Origin: Branchiostoma lanceolatum
Lineage: Eukaryota; Chordata; Leptocardii; Amphioxiformes; Branchiostomatidae
Direction: 5' to 3'
NCBI RefSeq assembly: GCF_035083965.1
Contig: NC_089726.1
Location: 12,529,501 to 12,593,500, forward strand
Length of the DNA stretch: 64,000 bases
Shown: positions 1-11,002 of the stretch, piece after piece
Numbering within the stretch: the first letter of the stretch is position 1
Layout of the letters: each line of letters starts with the position of its first letter
Program-made: the position numbers and the translations under genes
Notes under the pieces: generated by a model
What the model saw: the letters and a program-made list of their open reading frames with translations, nothing else
Told to the model about the DNA's origin: nothing
Databases searched by the model: none

Positions 1-3000
1 GCATTAAACTGATGCACGACAACTTTGATGAAGAAATGAACGGATCGTCCGTCACTGATGGCCAGGGCCCCTCCCCCGATCAGGTGAGGTCATGCAATGT
101 AGGCCAAGGTCAAGTAGCAGGCAACAGTCTTTCATTGATCAATGTTTTAATGACACATATTCCTCAACAGGATTAATGCATCATGAAAAATGTTGGATAA
201 TATCTGCGAATTCTAACTGTAAGAAAGTAGTAGGTATAATCTATTGTTATTGATGACATTTCTGTAATTTTGATGTATTGAAGACTGAAAGTAGCAGCTT
301 CAGCTGTTTTCAGCAGCTTGCACAGAGACCAGCATTGAGTCATTACAGCCATGTCAAGTGTTAAATGCTTTCCTTTTCCCTCTGCTGCATCAAATGAAGG
401 ACAAACCCCTTTCTCTTAGCCCAACCCCTTTGCCCAATGTTGACATGCCCTTAAATGATCAAAGCAGTGAAAAGGTAAACATTTTCTGGTTTTGTGGTGA
501 AATTTGTCACCTCTCGGATCAACTTTTCTTGCATATTATAAGATCTTATTAAACTTTCAACCTTTTTGATTTCGGTTTATTCAACAGTCAGTCAAATAAG
601 TCAAGTTCTTCAACAATCTCAATGACTAAGAACTTTTTGCATGATAATGAAATATTTATTAGATATACCTCTAAATTTCTAAATGAACCAACTACAACGT
701 TAAAGATTCATCACTTAGCCTTGCAATGTGGTAAAACGTTGATTTCCTACCCCATGTCTGTGCTACCAAGAAAAAGGAACTCCCCTCAGGCCAGGCGTGT
801 CCAATTATTACCCTGGTAACAGATAAAGAGGTAACCATGGTGATACCTGTAGGCTAGACTTCCTCTTCTTAAACTCGTAGTTTCTTAAATTGTTTTATTC
901 AGTTAGTCTTTGCTATACATATGTACTGAACATAACCTTACAACATCAGGGATAAATGCTTATGTTGCCAGCAACATTTCTGCTTCTATTTGACTTGACT
1001 CAAAATGTCAAAAGAAACAAACTTTTCAGTAAGAAATGTCCTTTATGATACAATTTTCCCTTTGATGTCCAGCCAGTATATTTGCTTCATTAGTTTCTTA
1101 AAATTGCAGTGCCATTGACTTTTGCTGTAACCGGTACAAAGTCAAAATAGCAATTTTTGTTCATTTGAAATCTAAGTGGTGTTCTGCATACAGTGCCATG
1201 CCTCTAATCACTCTCCCACTACTGGCCCCTAAACTGCCCCCAACTAAAGGCTTCTCTTCTTGTTGTCCTTTTGCTTGCATATGGACAAACCACTTACAGA
1301 AAGGTCCCATAGCTTCTCCGTCATGTGATCAAGGCCCCATAACCTCAGCGACAGACCTCTTATCGCCCTCAGCGACAGAGCTTCTATCACCCTCTGATCT
1401 TGCTTCTCCTAAGGTAAAATTTGTAGATACGGCAAGGTATGTTCCACTTCACAGGGTGCCCTAGTATTGAGGTGATCCAGAATCAATCATGGTTATTCTA
1501 AAATCCAAACATAAGAACTTTGAACTTGTTAGTTTGTGTCTTCCGTGTGGTTGACTTTGGATCACTTATTGGTGAGAAGGTTTAGGGGTGCTTATGGTGA
1601 CACAGATAGAGAAAGAAACTTCATATGTAATGGAAAGCGATACTCAACACCGGTTTTACCTGTCAAATACATACTGGGTCAGACAACCTTTGTAACTACT
1701 AACCTTTCCTCTTTAGTGCCTGTTAGTGTATTTTGGTGCATCTTTGGATGTTGACAGCTTTTTATGGTGTCCTACTAACCTTTTACTAACACAACTCTTC
1801 AATTACATTGTAAATCATCAAAGAGCAGCATTTTTAGTTGTTGTTAAGGATGAGTTACACCAGGTGTAGTGTTGGGAATGAGAGCTTGTCTTGCACATGC
1901 TATTCAGGGAATGAGAACTGTTGTACATGTATCATGTATTGAATTTGAAGATTAGAAGCTTGTGTCCAGCCTGTTTCTTTTATAGTTGTGGAAATATGGG
2001 TGAAATCTGCTTTATGTGCACGTTGAATGAAGCATGGTGCCACTAAGCCAGACTCCCATTGAAGTAATGTAGTTAGCCTCAATTTTTTTTTTATCCAGAG
2101 ACTTCCAAAGCTCCCATGGATGCATTACATCATTGTCTCCTTACCAATGATGATCATGCTTTTGTGTTTGGTAGCACCATGTTTCAGAACCCGGCAATTG
2201 TGCTATTGTAAAAAGATAATTTCAGACAGCATTGGATTGATTTGCATTTTGATGTGTGCCTGGTTGTCAAATATTTTCTTGCGTTGCTTTGCTTTTATTT
2301 TCAGGTCAAGCAGGCTTGTGGCTGATTTTGTCGTTATTGGTGTTCACTGTTCAGCATCTAATACATGAGTTTATTTTGTTTCTTACTTATCCTAGCTTAA
2401 CCAGTTACGATAGATACATGTAACACCAAGTTAATATACTAACCAAGTCTGGTTCTTCCTCCACCTGCAACCGTGGTAACATGCGCGCTGCCATGGCAAC
2501 CTCCCCATCATCATAACCTGCTGATGACATCGCGTTGCCATGGAAAACCACGCCCTGCATGTGCAGGAGGAGGAGGAAGGCATTTGGGCATAGCAACAAC
2601 AACTAGCACAGATTGACACCCTTTATAGGGTAGGTTTTATTTCAAAGATTAATCACAGATAAAATGATTATAATATCTAGAGTTAATATACCATATCCTA
2701 CTTAAACAAGGACTTCACTGATTTTGAAGTGGCTATAAACAAGATTCTTCCTTGTTATTTTGATGCTGTTGTCATCAATGCATTCAATGCATTCGCTTGA
2801 TGTACAGTATCAAACAAAAGCAATGGAGAACAACAAACTCGTGTACAAGTCCATTCAAAATCAGTGCAGTTTTCCATAAACTTGTTGTCTATTTTATTTG
2901 TTTCATGTAACAATTGTGACATATCCATAATTTGTTGTCACATTTTCCATTGTCATCCATTCATGTTTTAATGTGATTTTTTTGTGGTCATATGTCTTGT

Positions 3001-5064
3001 TAATGTTATAACAGTAAACCAGTAACCATTGATTAACCTTCCATGTGACCCAAGTTATTAACTGTCCATGTTCAACTTTCCCTGGTTTTGTTGTTCCATG
3101 GTTCATGCTGATTTTGCTGTGTCACCAAAGTTAAATACACAGGCAAGTTTTTTCTTTACTTATGAATTTGAATGTTCTAATTTTGGTCGGTCTGTCTCTC
3201 TGTTTATTGTCTCCATAACAAAAAGCCACTTTTGTTTAACTCTTTCTTTCTGTCTTTCATACTGATTATATGACCCCCTGTCTCACACGTTGCAATTACA
3301 TGTATTTATGTATTCAGAAATAGAATTTTAGTTCAAGAAAAAATAACATGGACACTTGTCAAGTTATATTACTAGGACCAAAGTTATGCAGAGAAAGAAA
3401 TCTTTCATAATATTTAAAACTGACAGATAAATGTCTTACAAATAATACAAAACAAAATACAAATAATACAAGTGAAAATCAATACAAAGTTTGTTAGTAG
3501 TTGGACAAGTCAAACTGATGATGGTCAATTTGAGAATATTAACAAGATTGATGTTTTCATCCTTACCACTGTAGCCTATCTACACAGCTCTTCCTTTGGT
3601 CATTCTCCTCCCCTTTTCCTGTCCTGTTCCCTTCATGTATTTAGATGTATAGGAGATGTCCATCTTAGCCCTTCTCTCTTGTGCTATACAAATGTTTCTT
3701 CAATACATTATACCTTTTCTGTGTTGGATATCCACATGTGTTTTCCCTGTCAAACATCATCTTTTTCTACAGTGTTTCTTTATTGCTGTCATCACTTACT
3801 TGTAATTGTTTGATAAGACAACTGTAAGTCTCTTAATCCAGTACCTTAAAGTTTGTTATATAACAAATACCATATAACGTTATCAGGGAAATGATTCATA
3901 TGTGTACAAATGTTTTTATGAAAATTAATGTAAGTGGAATTACAGTTTGCATTACAATAACATGTCTATTTCCGCATGCTTTAAGTAAAGTTAGCTCCAC
4001 ATTTCTTGCAAATAATTTAGTTTTCTTGTCCAACCCAACATGTGTATAATTTTGCTCTGAACCTTTTAAGTTGTAGAAGCAAAGGTGTGGCCCTGGCAGT
4101 GCAGAAACTAGTAATGATATCCAGCATCCATAGTAGTCCTTTGTTTGGTAACCTGGTAGCATCTGTATCAAACAGACAAATTCAACTCTCAATCATACGT
4201 AGGCTGAGTTTTAACATCTCTACATCTAGTAATTGTGCAGTCGGCCTCTGTACAATGTCTGTTTTATAGTAACCCTGGCCTTGTGCAGTAGCCCTGGAAT
4301 TGTGCAGTCTGCCTCTGTACAATGTCTATTTTATAGTAACCCTGGCCTTGTCCCCCAGCTGCTGGGAATGCTGGAGGACTTGCAGGAGGGACAGCGGAAG
4401 CTGAAGGCGTACATCGACCATCTGGTAGCGCTGAGTCTGGAGAAGGATAAGACTCTGCTGGAGGGGCTGCCGCGCACACAACAGGACGAGGTCCGCTCCA
4501 TGGAGAAACTCAAGGAGCTGGACTATAATGAGGTCAGTTCAGGGGACCAAACAGTTGGGAAGGACAGGGGGGAAGAGAAGGATAGGGATACAAAGAGAGG
4601 ACCAATACTGATAGGAATCAAATGTACTGGTAGGGTTCACATTAAAGAGAACTTGGCTTATGTCATACAAAATGTCCTGATGGCTATTCCTTTGTAGAAG
4701 ATACTGCTGGAAAAATGCTAAAAGATTGGGATTTGCTTGTTGCTTGAATCGTTTGACAAGTAGAGGTTGGACAGGAAAATGTCCAGGAAAATAAGACACA
4801 TTCAAGTTTTATGGTCTTGTACCCATACCTGCTGATATTGTTATTTTGTTGTTTTAATTAGTGAAGATGGATACTAGTACATCTTTATCCCTAATCCCTA
4901 CCGTCTCCCACTGTTCCCATACATAGTTGTTAGAGGAGTACCGCAGACATGAGGAGGACAACGCCAGTCTGCAGCTGTACGCAGACACTCTGCTGCAGCG
5001 CATCGCAGACCACCACCCCGACATACTGGAGGGAGTCGTCATGGCGTTGGAAGGGGCAGGGTAA
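1..5064 (+). CDS. Rab11 family-interacting protein-like, 3' part of gene
   Basis: The 5' end lies outside the window. Supported coding exons are 1-83 (frame from base 3, donor GTGAGG), 4359-4532 (58 codons after a CCCCCAG acceptor) and 4927-5064 (45 codons plus TAA). The last two join in phase 0. Phase-0 exons 400-474 and 1300-1413, rich in Ser/Pro/Thr, have good splice sites and may be included; a further candidate begins at 2101. The final exon holds an EE-N--LQ-Y-D-LL--I---P-ILE pattern like the Rab11-binding domain of class II FIPs (FIP3/4), endosomal adaptors that bind Rab11 through a parallel coiled coil at the extreme C terminus. That position fits here. The Ile of the usual YID core is Ala (YAD), while the exon before carries its own LKAYIDHL...LLEG motif. 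No EF hand or C2 domain is visible, so FIP class is inferred from the tail alone; another coiled-coil protein remains possible. Confidence 0.55.
2467..2547. promoter_or_regulatory. cluster of X-box (RFX)-like palindromes
   Basis: Three near-matches to the RFX X-box consensus GTNRCCNNRGYAAC lie within 81 bases: 2467-2480 (GCAACCGTGGTAAC), 2487-2500 (GCTGCCATGGCAAC) and 2534-2547 (GTTGCCATGGAAAA, weaker). They sit in a GC-rich island inside an intron of the FIP-like gene. Regulatory function is inferred from motif similarity only. Confidence 0.3.
4231..4358 (+). repeat. 67-bp tandem duplication carrying a splice acceptor
   Basis: A unit beginning AATTGTGCAGTC occurs at 4231 and again at 4298 (period 67), nearly identical through TTTATAGTAACCCTGGCCTTGT. 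The first copy ends in TTGTGCAG and the second in TTGTCCCCCAG, the acceptor used by the exon at 4359. The 3' splice region has therefore been duplicated in tandem, leaving a weaker upstream copy. Confidence 0.85.
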
Positions 5065-5074
5065 CCATGGCAAC
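5061..5074. promoter_or_regulatory. perfect X-box (RFX) consensus across the stop codon
   Basis: GTAACCATGGCAAC matches GTNRCCNNRGYAAC at every constrained position. It begins on the last base of the final sense codon of the FIP-like gene and includes the TAA stop. Binding by an RFX factor is not shown by the sequence. Confidence 0.3.
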
Positions 5075-7139
5075 ATGATGTGATCATCACATGTCTGTGT
5101 ATTCCATTGGAGGAAGATAATTGTTTGAGTTGGGTATGAGTATGTGATTGTGGTGTGCGAGGAAGTACTCCAGCAAGTTTGGATCGGCAGAAGAGAATGG
5201 TTACTAAGAACACCAGATGGTCAGCACCTTGGACAGCCTCCTGCAAGTTCTAAAAGGCATCACAGCAGATTCATTGTATAACGGGTGTCGACTGATGCTA
5301 GGTCGTAACAGTATCAAACTATCACATAGAATAATCCCCATGAATACAGCGATTCATCTGACATTAGTTCTGAAGACCACACAGTTTACACATAAGATTA
5401 TATTTGTACAGATACTGATAGGCATTGTCCAAATGCCCTGTCAAAGCTTCTTTCAGTTAAAATAGATGGGCAAAAAAGTGCCCTTGTCCAGTCAGTCCTG
5501 CTTGGAGGTCACAAGATTAAAACTGACCAATCATTTCAGGTCTTTCTTCCCTCGACCAAGTTGACACAGCCCATTGAACCAGATAAAAGGAAAAGCCATT
5601 ATTGTATACTTAATTATATGTACTGTACAATGTGCAAAGAAACTTCTGTTGGTAACAAAGTGCTTGTGAATGTTGCATGGAAAGGAAAACAGAACAAGAC
5701 TTGAAGAAGAAACAAGAAGATTATGTCTTGCCATTATTGTAGTAAGGCTATATGTATGGTAAAACCGAATGGAGACCAGCAATGGTCAGTTGTACTGTAG
5801 CACAGGCTGTGGTTGGCTAGACTACAGTCACATGATGTGCTGCTATGAGAAACACAGACGGGTTTTCCAGTGGATCTTACAGGGAAAATGTCTGCCTCAT
5901 TTTTATTCTTCATTTAGTTGTAATTACTGTCAACTTTGTCATATTGTAAAGAATGACAGTGAATTTTTGGAAGGTGTAATAACTGAACAGCCATGTATCA
6001 AACCAGACCATGATTCTTCAGATTGAAGAAAATAGCCTTTTTTTCTGGAATTCATATGCCACTGAAAAAATATCTGTGCCACCCCTAGACTGAGTAGACT
6101 AGTCAGAAGAATGAGTCTAAGTAATCCACTGAGGGTTGGCTTTTATTCTAGATCTTGTAGAAAAATTGTACAAAGCTGAATTTTGTGTTAAGTGTTTGTA
6201 ATGTAATTATAATGTCCCAAGTGTTGCCAGTACATTTGTTAGTGCTGATGTGTCTTGTCAAAGCTGATTGGTCAAATCAAATATTTGATCCACCAATCAT
6301 ATATCCCTAATTGTATGATTAGACCAGAATGTTGCATCACATTGAAATTGATTGGTCAGAAAATTCACTCATGAGCCAATCACATCTCCATGAATCACCA
6401 CTCACACAAATTGACTTATTCTCAACCACAGAATGTAGAACCATAGGGAAGGGGGCTTGTACAGAAACTTAGTAATACATGTATCCTACATGTTGATGTA
6501 GCTAGGGCTTTCTAAGAGCCAGTGACCACTAAGAGTTACTCTGTAAGTTGTTTTTTTAGCTTTCATCTGTTTAAGAATTTAGAAGATCTCATTTTGATAG
6601 AGGTTATGATACATGTGCCCTCTGCATCTTGTTAATGGAGGCCTTTTAAGTTGAAACAATGAGCCTGTTTAGAGATGTTGATTGACACAGTTACTATACC
6701 ATCAGGATGAAAGCGCCAAAGTATTTTCATCACAAGTTACTACTCATAGATAACATGTTATTCATGGAACTGCTTCTCGTGTACGGTAATATGTAAATTG
6801 TAATGAACTAGCCACATTATATATTGTACAGGCCTTGACAGATTTTAAAGCTCTGACATCTACCCAATACCCACCATTGCAATGTTATAACCAGTTGATA
6901 TGATATTGCCGCCCTAGGATGTAGATACAAATCAAATGTTGTTTTAGGAGCCTTTAACACTGGCTTGTGTAGATGTATTTATAGTAGGAAGCATTGAGTG
7001 CTATTGTAGAAGCTTTATTTGTTGCTACAGACAGCAGCATATTGTGATATTTGATGAATGTATGCTTTGTTGCGATGTGGAAAATACAGCCGTCCTTATT
7101 AAATTATACCGATTTGTGTGTTTCCTGAGTTCAACTTCA
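5065..7139 (+). other. probable 3' UTR of the FIP-like gene
   Basis: About 2 kb of AT-rich sequence without convincing coding potential follows the TAA. It includes four CCAAT-type motifs (ATTGG at 6267 and 6351, CCAAT at 6293 and 6376) and a 14-bp perfect palindrome at 6276-6289. An ATTAAA followed by a GT-rich stretch near 7098 is the most plausible poly(A) signal. The length of the UTR is inferred. Confidence 0.45.
7098..7103 (+). terminator. ATTAAA poly(A) signal, FIP-like gene
   Basis: ATTAAA lies just upstream of a GT-rich segment (GATTTGTGTGTTTCC), the usual arrangement of an animal cleavage and polyadenylation site. The LINE fragment begins within about 50 bases downstream. Confidence 0.4.
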
Positions 7140-7868
7140 ACTTATTTTGTCCCCCAGATAACCCTGCGAGGGGCAAAGTAGGGGGGGGGGGAGGTCCCAG
7201 GCTAAGGCGGGCAGGCCTCCAGCCTGGCGCGGTATGACTCAACGGTGGGAGCCGTAACAACCGCGCCAGGGAGGGCGTTCCACTCGGGTATGGTGCGGGG
7301 GAAGAATGAATGTTTGTAAGAGTCTGTCCGGGCGTTAAGTGGTTGAAATTTGAGCGTGTGGGTCCCCCGGGTGCGCCCCTGAGCTGGTTTCAGTAGGCTA
7401 TCTGTGTTAATATTGATGTAGTTATTGACTAGCTTATAGAAAAAGGTGAGGCGGGCGTTCCTCCTCCTTTCAGAGAGAAGGGGCCACTGCAGGTCATTGA
7501 GCATTTGTGTCACGCTGCTAGTCCGCCAGTAGTCATTCAGAGTCACTCGGGCGGCCCTGCGCTGGACGGCCTCCACCGCCTGTATCCCATTGGTGGTGTA
7601 CGGGTCCCCAGACGATGGCACTATATTCCAAGTGGGGCCGCACCAGCGCTTTGTAACAAGTGGCCTTGACCCTAGATGGACAATGGGTCAAATTGCGCCG
7701 AATGACCCCTAGTACCCTACCGGCTTTGCTAGTGGCGTAGTTGATATGGGTGTCCCACCGCAGATCATCGGACAGTTGTACTCCAAGATAGGGGTGGGAC
7801 TTGACACCGGTGAGGGCTTCTCCACAGTTCATTATAACCTCCTTGTTTACATGATAGCATCGAACCAA
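7140..7868 (-). mobile_element. 5'-truncated CR1/L2-like LINE, C-terminal end of the reverse transcriptase ORF
   Basis: Read on the minus strand, two overlapping frames form one LINE ORF2 tail. 7533-7868 carries YLGVQLSDDLRW, an R-LG-IRRNL segment and YKALVRPHLEYSAIVW. 7202-7621 continues with VQRRAARV, SERRRNARL and the late SFFPRTIPEWNALP motif, ending at a stop. The frames are separated by a single-base shift in a G run (plus-strand CCCC at 7606-7609), so the copy is dead. The catalytic palm motif is missing, as expected for 5' truncation. A poly-G tract near 7183 and TTCAAC repeats near 7130 mark the 3' end. The family (CR1-like, Jockey superfamily) is inferred from the motif order. Confidence 0.8.
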
Positions 7869-9120
7869 TAATGAGTTTGTGATGTGGTAGAAGACCTATA
7901 TGCATACCAACAGATTTATCGGAAAAAATATGCATTGGCTTTCAAGCGAATTAACGGGATTGTGGGTTTCTTTGGCCATCATCACATTAAGGCTGTTTTT
8001 GGTCAGTTGTTATGTGATTCTGCCCTTTTATCTTAAAACATTGTACAACCACAAAAAGAAATCTGTCTTTAACAAGAGTTCCACGACCTAATATCTCATG
8101 AACAATTCATTTCGTGCAAATGATTTACACATTTTCATAATATATGCTTGGCCATAAACACCTTTATCTAACTTACACATGTTGCAATATTGACAGTCCT
8201 ATAATTTTCCAATTAGATGAATTATGGTGTCTTTGCACTAATTATGCAAATTAGGAATTTATTTGCATAATTGATATCTGTTGATGCTCTACTTTCCATA
8301 AACTACATGTTACATGTATTTGAGACTGATAATGGAAAACACTGCAAATATAGATTTTCCTCATTAGCTATGCAAATTAAGTCACAATTAGCATAATTTG
8401 CACTTCATTATGTATATCTCTGTCTAAGCTACCTGCATACTAAGTATCATATTGACAGTCCTATAATTTTCCAATTTAGATGAGATATGGTGTTTTGCAT
8501 TAATTATGCAAATTAGGAATTTGTTTGCATAATTGGTATCTGTTGATGATCCACTTTCCATAAACTACATACGTTACATGTATTTGAGGCTTATAATGGA
8601 AAACACTGCAAATATAGATTTTCCTCATTAGCTATGCAAATTAAGTCCCAATTAGCATAATTCATTGTGTATATCTCAATCTAAGCTACCTGCATACTAA
8701 ATATCATGGAAATCCTTTGTTCAGTTATTCTCCTAAGAAGATTTTCACAAAAACGCCCCTGCAGTTCCAGAGGAAGCTGCTAGGGGGCCCAAACCTACAC
8801 CACTTCTTTATTACATCACAAGCTATCTGCCACCCAAAAATCAAGACCACAGCACGTCCAGATCAAAAGATACAAAAATTGAAGTTCTGCTGCAGTTCCA
8901 AGGTCACATACCAGGGGGCCCAAAATCGACCTTGAATTTCGGCTTCACAACACCTGCCCACATACCAAATATCATTGTAATCCATCAAGAGGCTCTTGAG
9001 TTATGCTGACTGGAATGGTGCGGAAACACAAACAGACAGACAAACAAACAGACAGACAGACACATCCAAAACTATATCTCAATTTTTCATGGAGAAAATA
9101 ATTTCACAAAACGTTGATCT
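7869..9120 (+). repeat. composite interspersed repeat with CAGA tail
   Basis: AT-rich sequence contains recurrent GCATAATT/AATTATGC words, two tandem units (separate entry), then a segment around 8940-9010 of the kind ATACCAAATATCATTGTAATCC...GAGTTATGCTGACTGG that runs into a CAGA/CAAA microsatellite at about 9023-9062. A body ending in a short microsatellite is typical of 3' ends of RTE-like or SINE-type elements in invertebrates. I cannot name the family and see no coding capacity. Confidence 0.5.
8191..8714 (+). repeat. two tandem 262-bp units
   Basis: Units start with TGACAGTCCTATAATTTTCC at 8191 and 8453. They stay alignable through ATTATGCAAATTAGGAATTT, ATCTGTTGATG, GGAAAACACTGCAAATATAG and CTACCTGCATACTAA, with scattered substitutions. 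The second unit diverges after about 8707. The divergence suggests an old duplication within a repeat rather than an active satellite. Confidence 0.85.
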
Positions 9121-9148
9121 TGAAAATTTGGCAAGTTTCTTTCCATGG

Positions 9149-9247
9149 ATCAAAAGCGACCTCTATTAATCGGCTGCAGTACTGCATGGTAAGTCCAGTG
9201 CCTTACTGATGCAGTATTGCAACTGATCAATAGAGGCCGCTTTTGAT
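9149..9247. mobile_element. ~100-bp foldback hairpin
   Basis: The left arm (from GATCAAAAGCGACCTCTATT) and the right arm (ending AATAGAGGCCGCTTTTGATA) are imperfect inverted repeats about 43 bases long with a loop of roughly 12 bases around 9190-9203. Nearly the whole element is stem, as in very short MITE-like or foldback elements. No target duplication is clear. Confidence 0.6.
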
Positions 9248-9736
9248 ACATGCAAAGATTCGGTACATTCATGATTCTGTACTGTGTATGCGTGTGTATG
9301 CACACACACTGTTATGTATGTTGGTCTGATATTTGTATTGTAGATAGGTCCTAGACTGATTCAATCATGTTCCTAGCATTGCTACCACTGATTGGCCCTC
9401 ATACCAAAGTTATGATGACACTGTAAATAGAGCTTCAGCTGATTGCATGTTGTAGTCGTATCACTGAATCTTGCTGGAAGGGCAAGGCCTTCGTATTTGT
9501 GGCAGAACACATGGCACACCATTAAAATAGTATATTGTAGTACATGTAGAGAAAGTAAACACCACTATTCACAAGGTAGAGAAGTAAATCTTTTTATCTG
9601 ATTCCGTTCTCAGCACCTAAAATTGACTCATGCGCAGATTTCATGTAACGTTACAGCAAGGAGGTTTTATATAGAAACCTCCTTGGTTACAGGCAGGATA
9701 AGATTATGGACTATAAAGTAAATAACTTTATTTACT
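9248..9736. other. noncoding, one short palindromic remnant
   Basis: No gene is seen. At 9658-9684 the arms AAGGAGGTTT and AAACCTCCTT form a 10-bp perfect stem around a 7-base spacer. AATAAA on the minus strand (9727-9732) could serve the downstream minus-strand gene but is separated from it by the TTAA element. Confidence 0.4.
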
Positions 9737-9740
9737 TTAA

Positions 9741-10295
9741 AGGGGCATATTGTAGAATCTGGTGGGCAAAAACTACAAATAGTAAGAATTTGAATGATCT
9801 ACACTAAGATTCACATTTGTAACTTATTTGTTACTTATTTCCAACATATTCCCGTCATTTTGTCACATTTCCAGCATGAATCAACGACGAAAAACGCAAA
9901 ACGTGTAAAATCTGGTTCATTTACATATTAACTTGCGTCCCGCAAGTTAATATGCAAATAAGCCAGCGTAGAACGCTACGAAAAATTCGAATCGACCGTT
10001 ATGGGCGGAGTTCGAGCGTCACGGGAAAATCACCACAAGTAAACAAACTTCAGAACGTCGGGCGTTCGATCGCGTGTTCGGTGGTTCGTCGGAATGTTGG
10101 ACAAGATTGCGGCCAATTCAAGCGGCGGCGGGGATGGCGTATATAATTTTTTATATGTTCGCACGACACTACAAAGTCGCATCCTTACGTGATGAATATT
10201 GCTGTGCAGTGTAATAAGGTAGATTCAATTAATGATGTAGAAAAATAATCAAAAACAAAGAATTTTGTTTTATGTTCATGTCACAATATGCCCCT
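9741..10295. mobile_element. 555-bp MITE, 13-bp TIRs, TTAA target duplication
   Basis: The element begins AGGGGCATATTGT at 9741 and ends with its exact reverse complement ACAATATGCCCCT at 10295. Both ends abut TTAA (9737-9740 and 10296-10299). TTAA duplications are characteristic of piggyBac-type transposition. The internal 64-codon frame at 9952-10146 has no recognisable transposase motif, so the element is non-autonomous. Assignment to the piggyBac superfamily rests on the TTAA alone. Confidence 0.8.
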
Positions 10296-10299
10296 TTAA

Positions 10300-11002
10300 G
10301 GGCTGTTTCACTCCCGTAGTTCCATTTTAAATATCTCATCTGACAACACCTCAGAGTGCTGTAGTCCAGAAGAGGTTACAGATCAACCAGCAAGACAGGA
10401 CATTTTCTACTGTTGACAATAAAACAACACATGTTGGCATTGCAGCAAACTGATATTTACATCAACTTCTATACAGAATGTGACAATATGGAATCCTTAT
10501 ATTGTTCTAGATTTTCCACTTAGACAAACAAGTATGTGTAACAAGTACAATAGGCTTGCTTCTTATGACTCAACCTGAGTCGTGTTATCATTATAAAAAT
10601 ATCATGGATATAATTGAAAAGTATTCTCAATGCTGTCTGAGTTGAGATTTGTGCACCTCTTTTTCATAGAACAGCAACCTAAACATAAAATGCACTAACT
10701 AGCTTGTCAACAAAAATGGCAGCATGATGATATTCACAACTGATTCAAAAGAAGCAGACCTTAGTTCCACCAACAGATTGTTGCTTTCAGGAAAAAAATG
10801 GGGCTGTGAGTCATAATCACCCCTCCACCCTACACTATGCATTCAACATGGTAAAAGACCTGTCACCAATCATGATACATGGCACAACCTGGTGATCATG
10901 TCTGAGAATTGTCTTGTTCACAAATGCATATTCTGGTCTTCTTTAAGGATGCTCTGATGTACACCCATCCTTATGAGTTTACCTAAAATGCCCAATAGTT
11001 CT
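10300..11002 (-). other. probable 3' UTR of the LRR-ADPRH gene
   Basis: The stretch is AT-rich, lies downstream (minus sense) of the TGA at 11003-11005, and has no supported reading frame. I see no canonical AATAAA or ATTAAA on the minus strand here. The nearest AATAAA lies beyond the TTAA element at 9727-9732. Confidence 0.35.

Larger units (their letters stand above)
84..4358 (+). other. intronic stretch with candidate exons of the FIP-like gene
   Basis: The stretch is AT-rich and mostly intron. Two phase-0 exon candidates stand out. The one at 400-474 follows a long pyrimidine tract and is closed by AAG|GTAAAC. The one at 1300-1413 encodes repeated LLSPS/ELLSPS-type segments and ends CCTAAG|GTAAAA. 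A third, from 2101, would read TSKAPMDAL and onward but has no clear donor. A GC-richer patch at about 2455-2610 carries palindromic CCATGG-centred motifs listed separately. No other gene is visible on either strand. Confidence 0.35.

Noticed and set aside
3100..3142. Possible small exon with a GC donor (CAG|GCAAGT)
   Set aside because: The acceptor is not convincing and the peptide cannot be phased to neighbours.
3472..3813. 113-codon frame in the FIP-like gene
   Set aside because: Ser/Cys/Phe/Leu-rich composition typical of pyrimidine-rich intron DNA and no matching splice sites.
8191..8714. Regular repeats considered as a CRISPR array
   Set aside because: Only two 262-bp units, no short repeat-spacer structure, eukaryotic context.
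9952..10146. 64-codon Arg-rich frame inside the TTAA element
   Set aside because: No transposase motif; likely chance in a non-autonomous element.
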